Below are positions 9,885 through 19,880 of a DNA stretch of 64,000 bases, one piece after another. Origin of the DNA: CAVTWY01 sp963738615 (GTDB lineage: Bacteria > Pseudomonadota > Gammaproteobacteria > Burkholderiales > Burkholderiaceae_C); NCBI GenBank assembly GCA_963738615.1, contig CAVTXI010000012.1:434001-498000 (forward strand), written 5' to 3'. Numbering within the stretch: position 1 is the stretch's first letter; each line of letters begins with the position of its first letter. The translations under genes were made by a program, and so were the position numbers. The notes under the pieces were generated by a model that had not been told where the DNA came from, searched no databases, and saw nothing but the letters and a program-made list of their open reading frames with translations.

Positions 9885-12800
9885 TCATGCAGCTTCGGCC
9901 ATGCTGATCGCTTCGTCCATGTCGACGGCGACGATGCGCGACACGCCCTGCTCTTGCATGGTCACGCCGATGAGCTGTTTGGCCATCTCCATCGCAATCT
10001 TGTTGTGGCTGATGTAGAGGAACTGCGTGCCGGCGCTCATTTCGTTCACCAGCTTGCAGTAGCGGTCGGTGTTGGCGTCGTCCAGCGGCGCGTCGACCTC
10101 GTCGAGCAGGCAGAACGGCGCCGGGTTCAACTGGAAGATCGCGAACACGAGCGCGATGGCCGTCAGCGCTTTCTCGCCACCCGACAGCAGGTGGATGTTC
10201 GAGTTTTTCTTGCCCGGCGGCTGCGCCATCACCTGCACGCCAGCGTCCAGGATCTCGTCGCCCGTCATCATCAGGCGCGCCGTACCGCCGCCGAACAGCA
10301 CCGGGAACATCTTGCCGAAGTGCTCGTTGACCAGGCGGAAGGTGTCACCCAGCAGCGTGCGCGTCTCGAGGTCGATCTTGTGGACCGCGCCTTCGAGCGT
10401 GGTGATGGCCTCGTTCAGGTCGTCGTTCTGCGCGTCGAGGAACTGTTTGCGTTCGCGCGACGTCGTCAACTCGTCGAGGGCGGCGAGGTTCACCGCGCCC
10501 AGCGCTGCGATCTCCTTAGTCAGGCGATCGACTTCGGTGGGCAGGCCCCACAGCTTGACGTTGTCACGCTCGATGACTTGCGCCAACTCGTCGAGGTTCA
10601 CCTCGGCCTGCTGCAACTGATCGAGGTACTGCTTGCCGCCCAACTGCGCGGCCTGCTCGTCCAACTGCAACTTGTGCAGCTTCTCGCGCAACGGATCGAG
10701 GCTGCGCTCGAAGCCCAGGCGTCGCTCGTCGGCGCTGCGAAGCTTGGCCGACAAATCGTCGTAGCGGCTGCGCGTGGCGGCAAGCGAGCTTTCGCGGTCG
10801 AGCTTGGTCGCAAGTGCACCGTGCAAGCCTGCCTGTGCGACCGCGTCGTTCAGCCCAGAGAGATCGCTACGCAACTGCTCGGCAGCCAAGGCATTGGCAG
10901 CCACCTGCGCGACCGCGGTCTCGATCGCACGCTGGTGTTCGTCGCGCCGCGCGGCCAGCGAACGCGACTGGAACTGAGCCTCTTGCGCCCGACGCTGAGC
11001 GTCGTTCCAGGCCTGGCGCGCGTCGGCCAGCGCACGGTCAGCGGCGATCACGGCGTCGTCGAGCGTGGCGTGGTGTTGTTGCGCATCGGCCAGTTGCTGG
11101 TCGAGTATTTCGAAGCGGCCTTCGCCGTCGCGCACGCGGGTGTCGAGTGCGTCGATCTGCGTGACGACGTCGGATAACTCTTCGTCGACACGCCCGCGCC
11201 GCGCGCTGCCCGCTTCGACTTCTTGCGCGATCTTCAACCACGCCACGTGCGCCTCGTGTGCGCGGGTCTGCGCGCTGGCGGCTTCGGCGCGCGCCTGCGC
11301 GGCGCGTTGCCCGGCGTCGGTGCAGGCGGCTTCGCAGCGAACGAGCGCGCCGCGCGCTTCGTCGGCCATCAGCGTCTGCGCGCGGATCTGGCGCTCGAGG
11401 TTTTGAATCTCTTGCGCACGCGCGAGCATGCCGGCCTGCTCGGAATCGGGCGCGTAGTACGCCACCGAGAACGGCGACACCGCGTGCCCCTCGCGGGTCA
11501 TGATGACTTCGCCGTGCGTGAGCTTGCTGCGGTCGGCCAGCGCGGCCTCGAGACTGGGCGCGGTGTAGACGCCGTCGAGCCAGTCATTCAAAAGCGCTGC
11601 CAGCCCTGCGTCACCCAGGCGCAGCAAATCCGACAGGCGCGGCAACGTCCGGTGCGTGTTCGCGATCTGCCCTTGCGGCGGTGTGTAGAAGGCCAGGCGT
11701 GACGGCGGCGCGTCTTTCTCGAAGGCCAGCACGGTCTCGAGCCGCGAGATCTCGAAGGCCGACAGGCGCTCGCGCAGCGCGGACTCGAGCGCGGTCTCCC
11801 AGCCGGCTTCGATGTGCACGCGCGTCCACAGCCCCTGCAGCCCTTCGAGCCCGTGGCGCGCCAGCCAAGGCTTCAGCTTGCCTTCGGTCTGCACCTTGTC
11901 TTGCAGCGCCTTCAACGCCGCCAGGCGCGCAGCCAGGTCGGTGTGACGCAAGACCGCCGCGTTGGTGGCCTCGAGCTGCACGCGTCGTTTGTCTTCGAGC
12001 GCGGGCACGGCCTGGGCGGCTTCTTCGGCGCGCGCCGCGGTGTCGTCATGAAGCTGCTTGGCTTCCCGCCGCCGACGATCCAGCTCGACGAGTTTCGCGT
12101 CTTCGGGCACCACCAAGCCCTTGCGTTCGGTGTCGAGACGATCGCGCCGTGCACGCAAGCCGCGCAACTGCTCTTCGGCACTGCGGCGCTCGGCTGCCAG
12201 CACCTGCAGGTCACGCTGCACCTCGGCAGCCTTGCCCCGCTGCTCGTCGGCGGCGGCGCGCGCGGTACGCAATGATTCTTCGAGGCCGGGCAACTGCTGC
12301 ACATGGTCGTCGACCGAAGCGGTCAGCGTCGACTCGAGCGACGCCGCGTCCATGATCGACTTCACCGCGGTGTCGACTTCTTGCACGGCCAGCAGGCGAC
12401 GCTCGCCCCACTGCTCGTCTTGGCCGCGCAGTTCGACCAGGCGCTGTTCGATGCGCTGGCGGCCTTCGACGACGTAGCGGATCCGTTCCTCGAGACGGCT
12501 GACCTCGAGTGCGGCTTCGGCAAGCCGCCCTTGGGAGTCATGCAGTGCATCACCCTCGGCGTAGTGCGCCTGGCGAATCTGTTCGAGGTCGGCCTGCACC
12601 TGCGTCAGCTCGGTCATGCGCGCATCGATCGCTTTCTGAGCGTCGACCACGTCGGCCTTCACGCGAGCCTCTTCGTTGGCCGCATCGCGATGGCGCAGGA
12701 ACCACAACTGGTGCTGCTTCAGCGTCGCTTCGGTCTGCAACGCCCGGTAGCGCGACGCGACCTCGGCCTGGCTTTCCAGCTTCTCGAGGTTGGCGTTCAG

Positions 12801-13400
12801 CTCGCGCAGGATGTCTTCGACGCGCGTGAGGTTCTCGCGTGTGTCCTTCAAGCGGTTCTCGGTCTCGCGGCGGCGCTCTTTGTACTTCGACACGCCCGCG
12901 GCTTCCTCGAGGAACAGGCGCAGCTCTTCGGGCTTGCTTTCGATGATGCGGCTGATCGTGCCCTGGCCAATGATCGCGTAGGCGCGCGGCCCCAGGCCCG
13001 TGCCCATGAACACGTCTTGCACGTCGCGGCGGCGAACGGCCTGGTTGTTGATGAAGTAGCTCGAGTTGCCGTCACGCGTCAGCACACGCTTGACCGCGAT
13101 CTCGGCGAAGTGGTTCCACGGCCCGCCCGCACGCGCAGCCGAGTTGTCGAACACCAGTTCGACGCTCGCGCGCCCGGCCGGCTTGCGCTGGCCCGAGCCG
13201 TTGAAGATCACGTCTTGCATGCTCTCGCCGCGAAGCTCGCTGGCTTTGCTTTCGCCCAGCACCCAACGCACCGCGTCGATGATGTTCGACTTGCCGCAGC
13301 CGTTCGGTCCAACGACACCAACGAGTTGCCCGGGCAACTGCAAGGTCGTAGGCTCGGCGAAAGACTTGAAGCCAGAAAGCTTGATCGAGTTCAGTCGCAT
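9885..13400 (-). CDS. smc: chromosome segregation ATPase SMC
   Basis: Core of the bacterial condensin complex with ScpA/ScpB, compacting and segregating the chromosome. It has 1171 residues. Walker A is at the N-terminus (GPNGCGKSN), a long coiled coil follows, the hinge lies around residues 510-660, then a second coiled coil, then signature LSGGEKALTAIAL and Walker B (FCLLDEVDAPLDD) at the C-terminus. The start at 13400 (MRLNSIKLSGFKSF) matches family N-termini; an upstream ATG at 13412 would add four residues. The frame is intact over its full length. Confidence 0.96.
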   Translation of the reverse strand: MRLNSIKLSGFKSFAEPTTLQLPGQLVGVVGPNGCGKSNIIDAVRWVLGESKASELRGESMQDVIFNGSGQRKPAGRASVELVFDNSAARAGGPWNHFAEIAVKRVLTRDGNSSYFINNQAVRRRDVQDVFMGTGLGPRAYAIIGQGTISRIIESKPEELRLFLEEAAGVSKYKERRRETENRLKDTRENLTRVEDILRELNANLEKLESQAEVASRYRALQTEATLKQHQLWFLRHRDAANEEARVKADVVDAQKAIDARMTELTQVQADLEQIRQAHYAEGDALHDSQGRLAEAALEVSRLEERIRYVVEGRQRIEQRLVELRGQDEQWGERRLLAVQEVDTAVKSIMDAASLESTLTASVDDHVQQLPGLEESLRTARAAADEQRGKAAEVQRDLQVLAAERRSAEEQLRGLRARRDRLDTERKGLVVPEDAKLVELDRRRREAKQLHDDTAARAEEAAQAVPALEDKRRVQLEATNAAVLRHTDLAARLAALKALQDKVQTEGKLKPWLARHGLEGLQGLWTRVHIEAGWETALESALRERLSAFEISRLETVLAFEKDAPPSRLAFYTPPQGQIANTHRTLPRLSDLLRLGDAGLAALLNDWLDGVYTAPSLEAALADRSKLTHGEVIMTREGHAVSPFSVAYYAPDSEQAGMLARAQEIQNLERQIRAQTLMADEARGALVRCEAACTDAGQRAAQARAEAASAQTRAHEAHVAWLKIAQEVEAGSARRGRVDEELSDVVTQIDALDTRVRDGEGRFEILDQQLADAQQHHATLDDAVIAADRALADARQAWNDAQRRAQEAQFQSRSLAARRDEHQRAIETAVAQVAANALAAEQLRSDLSGLNDAVAQAGLHGALATKLDRESSLAATRSRYDDLSAKLRSADERRLGFERSLDPLREKLHKLQLDEQAAQLGGKQYLDQLQQAEVNLDELAQVIERDNVKLWGLPTEVDRLTKEIAALGAVNLAALDELTTSRERKQFLDAQNDDLNEAITTLEGAVHKIDLETRTLLGDTFRLVNEHFGKMFPVLFGGGTARLMMTGDEILDAGVQVMAQPPGKKNSNIHLLSGGEKALTAIALVFAIFQLNPAPFCLLDEVDAPLDDANTDRYCKLVNEMSAGTQFLYISHNKIAMEMAKQLIGVTMQEQGVSRIVAVDMDEAISMAEAA

Positions 13401-13577
13401 GGGGCACAACAAGCGAGCCGCACCGAGGCTCGAGCAAGACTCGAAATCTCAGCACAACTTATTGACTTCAAATGAAAATCAGGCTCCCAGCAGAGACCTG
13501 AATGGCGTGCGGGATGATACCATCGCGACCCTTCGCGAAGGCGCTGCGCAAGCGCCAATCTCGATCATCCGGTCAAC

Positions 13578-14051
13578 ATGCCAACGAAGAAACAACCCGC
13601 CTCCGCCCGCGCTGAACATCATGAGCGCCTTGCCACGCCCGCTGCCTTGCGCAGCAGACCGAGCAAGCAGCTCGACGTGTTCGACAACCCGGCGCCGCAA
13701 CGCGATTACACGCTGCGCTTCGACATCCCCGAGTTCACTTGCCTATGCCCGCTGACGGGCCAGCCCGACTTCGCGCATGTCACCATCGAGATGGTGCCCG
13801 ACAAGCGGTGCGTCGAGCTGAAGAGTTTGAAGATGTACGTCTGGAGCTACCGCGACGAAGGCGCCTTCCACGAGAAGGTGACGAACGCCGTGCTCGATGA
13901 CATCGTCAAGGCCACGAAGCCGCGATTCGTTCGCGTCGACGCGCAATGGAATGTTCGCGGCGGCATCGACACGGGTGTGGTCGTCGAATACCGCAAGCCT
14001 GGCTGGAAGCCGGCCCCGCACGTCGACCTGCCCCGCGCGGCAGAAGGCTGA
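13578..14051 (+). CDS. queF: NADPH-dependent 7-cyano-7-deazaguanine reductase QueF
   Basis: Reduces the nitrile preQ0 to preQ1 in queuosine synthesis for tRNA modification. It has 157 residues, the short (type I) form. The catalytic region EFTCLCPLTGQPDF holds the nucleophilic Cys (about residue 57) and the proton donor Asp (about 64). SLKMYVWSYRDEGAFHE holds the NADPH-binding and substrate Glu positions. It is divergent from smc across 177 nt. No preQ1 riboswitch could be recognised upstream. The stop overlaps the next start by one base. Confidence 0.93.
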   Translation: MPTKKQPASARAEHHERLATPAALRSRPSKQLDVFDNPAPQRDYTLRFDIPEFTCLCPLTGQPDFAHVTIEMVPDKRCVELKSLKMYVWSYRDEGAFHEKVTNAVLDDIVKATKPRFVRVDAQWNVRGGIDTGVVVEYRKPGWKPAPHVDLPRAAEG

Positions 14052-14497
14052 TGGCGGCCGCGGCAACAGCATCCCCCGCGGTCGTCGCGCCACCGTGGCA
14101 GAGGTTCGCCGTTGATGTGCACCAGAGCCCGATCGACGGCCACGGCGTCTTTGCGGCAACGCCGATTCCGCCACGGCTGAAGATCGGCGAAATCCGCGGT
14201 GAGGCGATCAGTGTTCGCGAAGGCCGCATCCGCGCGACGCGGCACGAACGAATCATGCTGGTCGAAGTCTCGTCGCGGCGCGCGATCGACTTCACCAAGT
14301 CGACCGACCCGATGCGCTTTACCAACCATAGCTGCAAGCCCAACGCACGGCTGTGCATCCGGCAGGGCCGCGTCGAGTTCTACGCGTTGCGCGCGATCAC
14401 CCCGCGCGAAGAAATCACCGTCGACTACGGCGAGACGCACCACGACGGCAAGCTTGCCTGTCGCTGCGGGGCATCCGGGTGTCGCGGGGCTTTGTGA
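14051..14497 (+). CDS. SET domain protein (putative lysine methyltransferase)
   Basis: Compact 148-residue SET domain protein. The N-terminal strand SPIDGHGVFAATPIPP, the SAM-binding NHSCKPNA motif, the ITVDYGE active-site segment, and a post-SET Cys cluster (CRCGASGC) are all present. A putative SAM-dependent protein lysine methyltransferase; the target is unknown. The start ATG shares a base with the queF stop (TGATG), so the two are translationally coupled, although no functional link to queuosine synthesis is evident. Confidence 0.85.
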   Translation: MAAAATASPAVVAPPWQRFAVDVHQSPIDGHGVFAATPIPPRLKIGEIRGEAISVREGRIRATRHERIMLVEVSSRRAIDFTKSTDPMRFTNHSCKPNARLCIRQGRVEFYALRAITPREEITVDYGETHHDGKLACRCGASGCRGAL

Positions 14498-14544
14498 CAT
14501 TGCCGCTGCGCGCGTTGACCGAGCGACTTGGATAATTCCGCCGC

Positions 14545-15750
14545 ATGAACCCGCTGCTCGATCGCCTGAACCCGTACCCTTTCGAGCGCTGGGCCACGCT
14601 GACGCGCACCGTCGTTCCATCATCAGCGCACCGCCCGATCAGCTTGGGGCTGGGCGAGCCGAAGCACCCGACGCCCGATTTCATCAAGCAGCGCCTGACA
14701 GCTTCGCTTGATGGCCTGTCGGTTTACCCCGCCACCGCCGGCCTGCCGGCTCTGCGTGAAGCGATGGCGGCGTGGGTGCAGCGGCGTTACGGCGTCACGC
14801 TCGACGCGGCGACGCAGGTGTTGCCGGTGAACGGCTCGCGTGAGGCGCTGTTCGCGCTGGCGCAAACGGTAGTCGATGCGTCGAAGCCCGGCGCGACTGT
14901 CGTTGCACCCAATCCGTTCTATCAAATCTACGAAGGCGCGGCCCTGCTCGCGGGCGCGCAACTCGCATTCGCCAACAGCGACCCGGCGCGCAACTTCGCA
15001 CCCCGCTGGGACGACATCGACGCAGACACATGGGCCAAGTCCCAACTCGTCTATGTGTGCTCGCCCGGCAACCCGACCGGCGCGGTGATGCCGCTGCGCG
15101 AGTGGAAGCACCTGTTCGATCTGAGCGAACGCTACGGCTTCGTGATCGCGAGTGACGAGTGCTACTCCGAGATCTATTTCGGCGACGAGGCGCCGCTGGG
15201 TGCCTTGCAGGCGGCGAAGGCGCTGGGCCGTGGCTTCGAGCGGCTGATCATGCTGACGAGCCTGTCGAAGCGCTCGAACGTGCCAGGCCTGCGCTCGGGT
15301 TTCGTCGCGGGTGATGATGCGATCGTGAAGCGGTTTCTGCTCTACCGTACTTACCACGGCGGCGCGATGAACCCGGCGGTGCAGCACGCCAGCCTCGCCG
15401 CGTGGCAAGACGAGGCACACGTGGTGGTCAATCGCGAGCTCTATCGTCGCAAGTTCGCCACCGTCACGCCTCTGCTCGAACCGGTGCTGGGTGTTGCTTT
15501 GCCGGACGCAGGCTTCTATTTGTGGGCCGATGTGTCGCCAACAACGCACGGACGCGACGACGTGGCCTTCGCCCTTGGATTGCTCGCTCAATACAATGTA
15601 ACGGTGCTGCCGGGTAGCCTTCTGGCACGCGAAGCGCACGGAACCAACCCCGGCGCCGGACGCGTGCGCATGGCGCTGGTGGCCGGCGTGGACGAGTGCG
15701 TCGAGGCGGCCCAGCGCATCGTTGCCTACTGCCGAGAACAAAAGTCATGA
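14545..15750 (+). CDS. dapC: N-succinyldiaminopimelate aminotransferase
   Basis: PLP-dependent aminotransferase of the succinylase branch of lysine/meso-diaminopimelate synthesis, acting between DapD and DapE. It has 401 residues of class I fold. The pyridoxal lysine is in TSLSKRSNVPGLRSG, the substrate-binding region is VCSPGNPTGAV, and the cofactor-binding Asp is in ASDECYSEIYF. Assignment as DapC rather than a generic aminotransferase rests on the 4-nt overlap with dapD and the nearby dapE. Confidence 0.92.
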   Translation: MNPLLDRLNPYPFERWATLTRTVVPSSAHRPISLGLGEPKHPTPDFIKQRLTASLDGLSVYPATAGLPALREAMAAWVQRRYGVTLDAATQVLPVNGSREALFALAQTVVDASKPGATVVAPNPFYQIYEGAALLAGAQLAFANSDPARNFAPRWDDIDADTWAKSQLVYVCSPGNPTGAVMPLREWKHLFDLSERYGFVIASDECYSEIYFGDEAPLGALQAAKALGRGFERLIMLTSLSKRSNVPGLRSGFVAGDDAIVKRFLLYRTYHGGAMNPAVQHASLAAWQDEAHVVVNRELYRRKFATVTPLLEPVLGVALPDAGFYLWADVSPTTHGRDDVAFALGLLAQYNVTVLPGSLLAREAHGTNPGAGRVRMALVAGVDECVEAAQRIVAYCREQKS

Positions 15751-16586
15751 CTCAAGCCAAGCTCCTGCAGCCCCTGATCGACCTCGCTTGGGAAAGCCGC
15801 GCGCAACTGTCGCCCACGAACGCTGACCCCAAGATCCGCGAGGCCGTCGAGGCCGTCATCGCCGACCTGAACAAGGGCCGCATCCGCGTGGCCGAGCGCC
15901 AAGGCGTGGGCCAGTGGACGGTGAACCAGTGGGTGAAGAAGGCGGTGCTGCTGTCGTTTCGCCTGAACGACAACCAGCCGATGCGCGCCGGTGATCTGGG
16001 TTTCTTCGACAAGGTGCAGACCAAGTTTGCCCACCTGGACGAAGCACAGATGCGCGCCACCGGCGTGCGCGTGGTGCCGCCCGCCGTCGCGCGTCGCGGC
16101 AGCTACGTCGCGAAGAACGTGGTGCTGATGCCCAGCTACGTGAACATCGGCGCCTACGTCGACGAAGGCACGATGGTCGACACCTGGTCCACCGTCGGTT
16201 CGTGTGCGCAGATCGGCAAGAACGTGCACCTGTCGGGTGGCGTTGGCATCGGCGGCGTGCTCGAGCCGCTGCAGGCCAACCCGACGATCATCGAAGACAA
16301 CTGCTTCATCGGCGCGCGCAGTGAAGTTGTCGAAGGCGTGATCGTCGAAGAAAACTCGGTGCTGGGCATGGGCGTGTATGTCGGCCAGAGCACGCCGATC
16401 TTCAACCGCGAGACCGGCGAGATCAGCTACGGCCGCGTGCCCAGCGGCAGCGTCGTCGTCAGCGGCGGCCTGCCCAAGACCAACGCGGCGGGTCAGAGCT
16501 ACACCCTCTACGCCGCCATCATCGTCAAGCGCGTCGATGCGCAGACGCGCTCGAAGACCAGCATCAACGAGTTACTGCGCGCCTGA
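15747..16586 (+). CDS. dapD: tetrahydrodipicolinate N-succinyltransferase
   Basis: Transfers succinyl from succinyl-CoA to tetrahydrodipicolinate in the lysine/diaminopimelate pathway. It has 279 residues, close to family length. An N-terminal helical region precedes a left-handed beta-helix built of hexapeptide repeats (for example the region from VVLMPSYVNIGAYVDEGT through the GGVGIGGV segment to EENSVLGMGVYVGQ). The ATG overlaps the dapC stop as ATGA. Confidence 0.95.
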   Translation: MTQAKLLQPLIDLAWESRAQLSPTNADPKIREAVEAVIADLNKGRIRVAERQGVGQWTVNQWVKKAVLLSFRLNDNQPMRAGDLGFFDKVQTKFAHLDEAQMRATGVRVVPPAVARRGSYVAKNVVLMPSYVNIGAYVDEGTMVDTWSTVGSCAQIGKNVHLSGGVGIGGVLEPLQANPTIIEDNCFIGARSEVVEGVIVEENSVLGMGVYVGQSTPIFNRETGEISYGRVPSGSVVVSGGLPKTNAAGQSYTLYAAIIVKRVDAQTRSKTSINELLRA

Positions 16587-16617
16587 ACCAGCGATTCGGT
16601 TTTTTCGGGGAGAAGTG

Positions 16618-17808
16618 ATGTCCGGGAACATGGAGCGCGTACTGCGCCTGATGAGCGAGAAGAAGGCGTCCGACGTCTACTTGTCGGCCAACACGCCGAT
16701 CCTCATCAAGATATCCGGGCAGATCATGCAGCTGTCGGACCAGCCGCTGAAGCACACCCAGCCGCGCCAACTGCTGGCCGAACTGCTCACGCCGCGCCAA
16801 CTCGAAGACCTCGACGAAACCGGCGAGCTGAACATCGGCATCGGTCTGTCGCAGATCGGCAGCTATCGCGTGTCGGCATTCCGCCAGCGTGGGTCGATCG
16901 CCGCGGTGATCCGCTGCATCCCCTACGAGATCCCGAATCTGGACGACCTGAACGTGCCGCCGATCCTGTCGGACCTGATCCTCGAGAAGCGCGGCCTGAT
17001 CCTGATGGTCGGGGCCACCGGCACCGGCAAAAGCACGACGATTGCCGCGATGCTCGAGAAGCGCAACGCGAACATGACCGGGCACATCCTCACGATCGAG
17101 GACCCGATCGAGTTCCTGTTCTCGAACAAGAAGTCGGTGGTGAACCAGCGCGAGGTTGGCCGCGACACAGTCAGCCTGCAAATTGCGTTGAAGAACGCGC
17201 TGCGTCAGGCGCCCGACTGCATCCTGATCGGCGAGATTCGCGACCGCGAGACGATGACGTCGGCGATCTCGTATTCGCTGTCGGGCCATCTGGTGGTGGC
17301 GACCATGCACGCCAACAACAGCTACCACGCACTGGGCCGTATCTTGTCGTTCTACACACCCGAAGCGCGGCCTGCGCTGCTGTCGGACCTGTCGTCGGGC
17401 CTCAAGGCAATCATCTCGCAGCGCCTGGTGCGCCGTGCCGACGACAACGGACGCACGCCAGCCGTCGAGGTGCTGCTGAGCACCAAGCTGATCGCCGACT
17501 TGATCGCCGAAGGCGACCTCGGCGCCGTGAGAGAGGCGGTGGAAAAGTCGCTGTCACAGGGCTCTCAGACCTTCGAAGCCGATATCGCTCGCCTGATCGG
17601 CGAAGGCGTGATCACACGCGAAGAAGGTGTGGCCTTCGCCGACTCGCCGACCAACTTGCTGTGGAGGCTCGACAACCAGACCGCCGCGCAGGCGAAGGCA
17701 GCGCAACCGATGCCCGACCCCGAGCCCGACATCGCTTCGTTCACCGAAATCACGCTCGACGTGAAGCCCGACGAAGTCAAACCGATGTTCTCGCGCGTCG
17801 GGCCGTAG
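16618..17808 (+). CDS. PilT/PilU-type type IV pilus retraction ATPase
   Basis: Hexameric ATPase of the PilT/PilU family that powers pilus retraction at the inner membrane. It has 396 residues. Walker A is GATGTGKST, the Asp box region is ILTIEDPIEFLF, Walker B is DCILIGEIRDRETM, and the His box is HLVVATMHANNS. It has an N-terminal PAS-like domain (ASDVYLSANTPILIKISGQI) and a C-terminal tail beyond the ATPase core that resembles PilU more than PilT. A good ribosome site (GGGGAGAAG) precedes the ATG at 16618. It lies inside the dap gene run, where relatives also keep it. Confidence 0.88.
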   Translation: MSGNMERVLRLMSEKKASDVYLSANTPILIKISGQIMQLSDQPLKHTQPRQLLAELLTPRQLEDLDETGELNIGIGLSQIGSYRVSAFRQRGSIAAVIRCIPYEIPNLDDLNVPPILSDLILEKRGLILMVGATGTGKSTTIAAMLEKRNANMTGHILTIEDPIEFLFSNKKSVVNQREVGRDTVSLQIALKNALRQAPDCILIGEIRDRETMTSAISYSLSGHLVVATMHANNSYHALGRILSFYTPEARPALLSDLSSGLKAIISQRLVRRADDNGRTPAVEVLLSTKLIADLIAEGDLGAVREAVEKSLSQGSQTFEADIARLIGEGVITREEGVAFADSPTNLLWRLDNQTAAQAKAAQPMPDPEPDIASFTEITLDVKPDEVKPMFSRVGP

Positions 17809-17821
17809 TACGAGACCCCTC

Positions 17822-18983
17822 ATGTCCGCTGCGCTCGAACTCGCCGAGGCCTTGATCTCGCGGCCGTCGGTCACGCCCGACGACGCTGGCTGCCAGGCGC
17901 TGATCGCTTCTCGACTCGCGCCGCGGGGTTTCGATCTGCATCACCTCCCCTTCGGTCCCGAGGGTGGCCGCGTCAGCAACCTTTGGGCCGTGCATCGCGG
18001 CGCCCGGCCGGGCCCGTGCCTGGTGTTTGCCGGCCACACCGACGTGGTGCCCACCGGCCCTGTTGATCGCTGGGCCAGCGACCCTTTTGTACCCACGCAC
18101 CGCGACGGGCGCCTGTACGGCCGCGGCGCGGCCGACATGAAGAGTGGCGTCGCGGCGATGGTTGCCGCAGCCGCTGCCTTCGTTGTTGACCGCCCGGCCC
18201 ACATCGGTTCGCTCGCGCTGCTGCTGACCAGCGACGAAGAAGGTCCTTCGGTCGACGGCAGCGTGCGCGTGGTCGAGTGGCTGCGCGCGCGCGGCGAGCG
18301 AATCGATATGTGTGTGGTCGGCGAGCCCACATCGGTCGACCGCCTGGGTGACACGATCAAGAACGGCCGACGCGGTTCGCTGACGCGGCCGCCTGCGCGT
18401 GCGCGGCGTGCAAGGCCACGTGGCGTATCCGCAGTTGGCGGTCAACCCGATCCACCGCGTGGCACCGGCGCTCGCGGCGTGGACGGCCGTGCATTGGGAC
18501 GACGGCAACGCGCACTTTCCACCGACGAGCTTTCAAGTCTCGAACCTGCACGCAGGCACCGGCGCCGGCAACGTGATTCCGGGCGAAGCGGTGGTCGACT
18601 TCAACTTTCGTTTCTCGACCGCGTCGACACCCGATTCACTGAAGACCCGCGTGCACGAACTGCTCGACCACCACGATCTCGACTACGAGCTCGAGTGGAC
18701 GCTGGGGGGCGAGCCTTTCCTGACCGAACCCGGCTCACTCAGCAACGCACTCAGTGCCGCGATCGAATCCGAGTGCGGCACTCGCCCCGAGCTGTCGACG
18801 ACCGGCGGCACGTCCGACGGCCGCTTTATCGCGCGCATCTGCCCGCAGGTGGTTGAATTCGGCCCCGTGAACGCAAGCATCCACAAGATCGACGAACACG
18901 TGAACAGCGCCAACGTCGAGCGGCTGGCGCGCATCTATCGGGGCGTGATGGACACGCTGCTGCCGCAGGCGGGGCCAACATGA
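17822..18983 (+). CDS. dapE: succinyl-diaminopimelate desuccinylase (one frameshift)
   Basis: Zinc hydrolase releasing succinate to give LL-diaminopimelate. Metal-binding motifs are AGHTDVVPTG, GRGAADMKSG, SDEEGPS (catalytic Glu) and the C-terminal TGGTSDGRF and NASIHKIDEHV. The first 185 or so residues and the remainder are in different frames. Dropping one C near 18390 gives GSLTGRLRVRGVQGHVAYP, which fits the family exactly. The span is 3n+1. The last 4 nt overlap prmB as ATGA. Confidence 0.92.
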
Positions 18984-19873
18984 ATCTCGTCAAAGCCATC
19001 GAACGCGCCGCGCGTCGACTCGATCAGGCCGAGGTGTCGTTTGGCCATGGCACGCTGAACGCCTTCGACGAAGCGGCGTGGCTGGCACTGTGGCAGATGA
19101 AGCTGCCGCTGGATTCGCTCGACCGCCATGACCAACTCGAGCTGTCGCCGTCGCAGGTCGACGCGATCGATCTGCTGGTCGACCGCCGCATCGCGTCGCG
19201 CAAGCCCACCGCGTACCTGACCGGCGAAGCGCTTCTGCACGGCGTGCCGTTCCACGTCGACGAGCGTGTGATCGTGCCGCGTTCGTTGATCGCCGAGCCG
19301 CTGGTCGAAGGCACGCTCGACGCGTGGTTGCCGCCGGGCACGAAGCGCGTGCTCGACCTGTGCACCGGCTGCGGCGCGCTGGCCGTGATGGCGGCCATCT
19401 CATGGCCCGAGTTCGAGGTCGACGCCACTGACATCAGCGACGACGCACTCGCCGTCGCGCGCAAGAATCTTCAGCGCCACGGGTTGTCGGACCGCGTCGA
19501 ACTGCTTCAGGGCGACGGACTCACAGCCTGCGCCGGCCGGCGCTACGACGTGATCCTCTGCAACCCACCCTACGTCAATGCGTACTCGATGTCGCAGCTG
19601 CCGGCCGAGTACCACGCCGAGCCCGCGCTGGCGCTCGACGGTGGCCCCGACGGCATGACCTTCATCCGCAGGCTGATCATGCATGCGCAGGCCTTCATGA
19701 CGCCGCACGGCGTGCTGGTGCTCGAGATCGGCCACGAGCTGCCCAACTTCGAAGACGTTTTCGAAGACTTGTCGCCGATCTGGATCGACACCAGCGCGGG
19801 CGAACACTGCGTGGCTCTGATCACGCGCGAATCGCTGGTCGACTTCAACGTCAAGCGCGCGGCGACGAAGTGA
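18980..19873 (+). CDS. prmB: ribosomal protein uL3 glutamine methyltransferase PrmB
   Basis: SAM-dependent N5-glutamine methyltransferase acting on 50S protein L3. It has 297 residues with an N-terminal helical domain and a C-terminal Rossmann methyltransferase domain. The SAM-binding strand is RVLDLCTGCGALAV and the catalytic NPPY motif is in ILCNPPYVNAYSM. It overlaps dapE and sits 7 nt before the ABC-F gene, so all three probably share a transcript. PrmC is the close relative; the PrmB call rests on the N-terminal domain and the INPPYV/NAYSM context. Confidence 0.87.
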   Translation: MNLVKAIERAARRLDQAEVSFGHGTLNAFDEAAWLALWQMKLPLDSLDRHDQLELSPSQVDAIDLLVDRRIASRKPTAYLTGEALLHGVPFHVDERVIVPRSLIAEPLVEGTLDAWLPPGTKRVLDLCTGCGALAVMAAISWPEFEVDATDISDDALAVARKNLQRHGLSDRVELLQGDGLTACAGRRYDVILCNPPYVNAYSMSQLPAEYHAEPALALDGGPDGMTFIRRLIMHAQAFMTPHGVLVLEIGHELPNFEDVFEDLSPIWIDTSAGEHCVALITRESLVDFNVKRAATK

Positions 19874-19880
19874 TCGCCCT

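Noticed and set aside
13401..13577. preQ1 riboswitch before queF
   Set aside because: No recognisable pseudoknot-type sequence or A-rich tail next to the ribosome binding site was found.
16585..16606. Terminator after dapD (AACC...GGTTTTTT)
   Set aside because: The stem is only four base pairs, and the pilus ATPase gene begins about 12 nt later with a good ribosome site.
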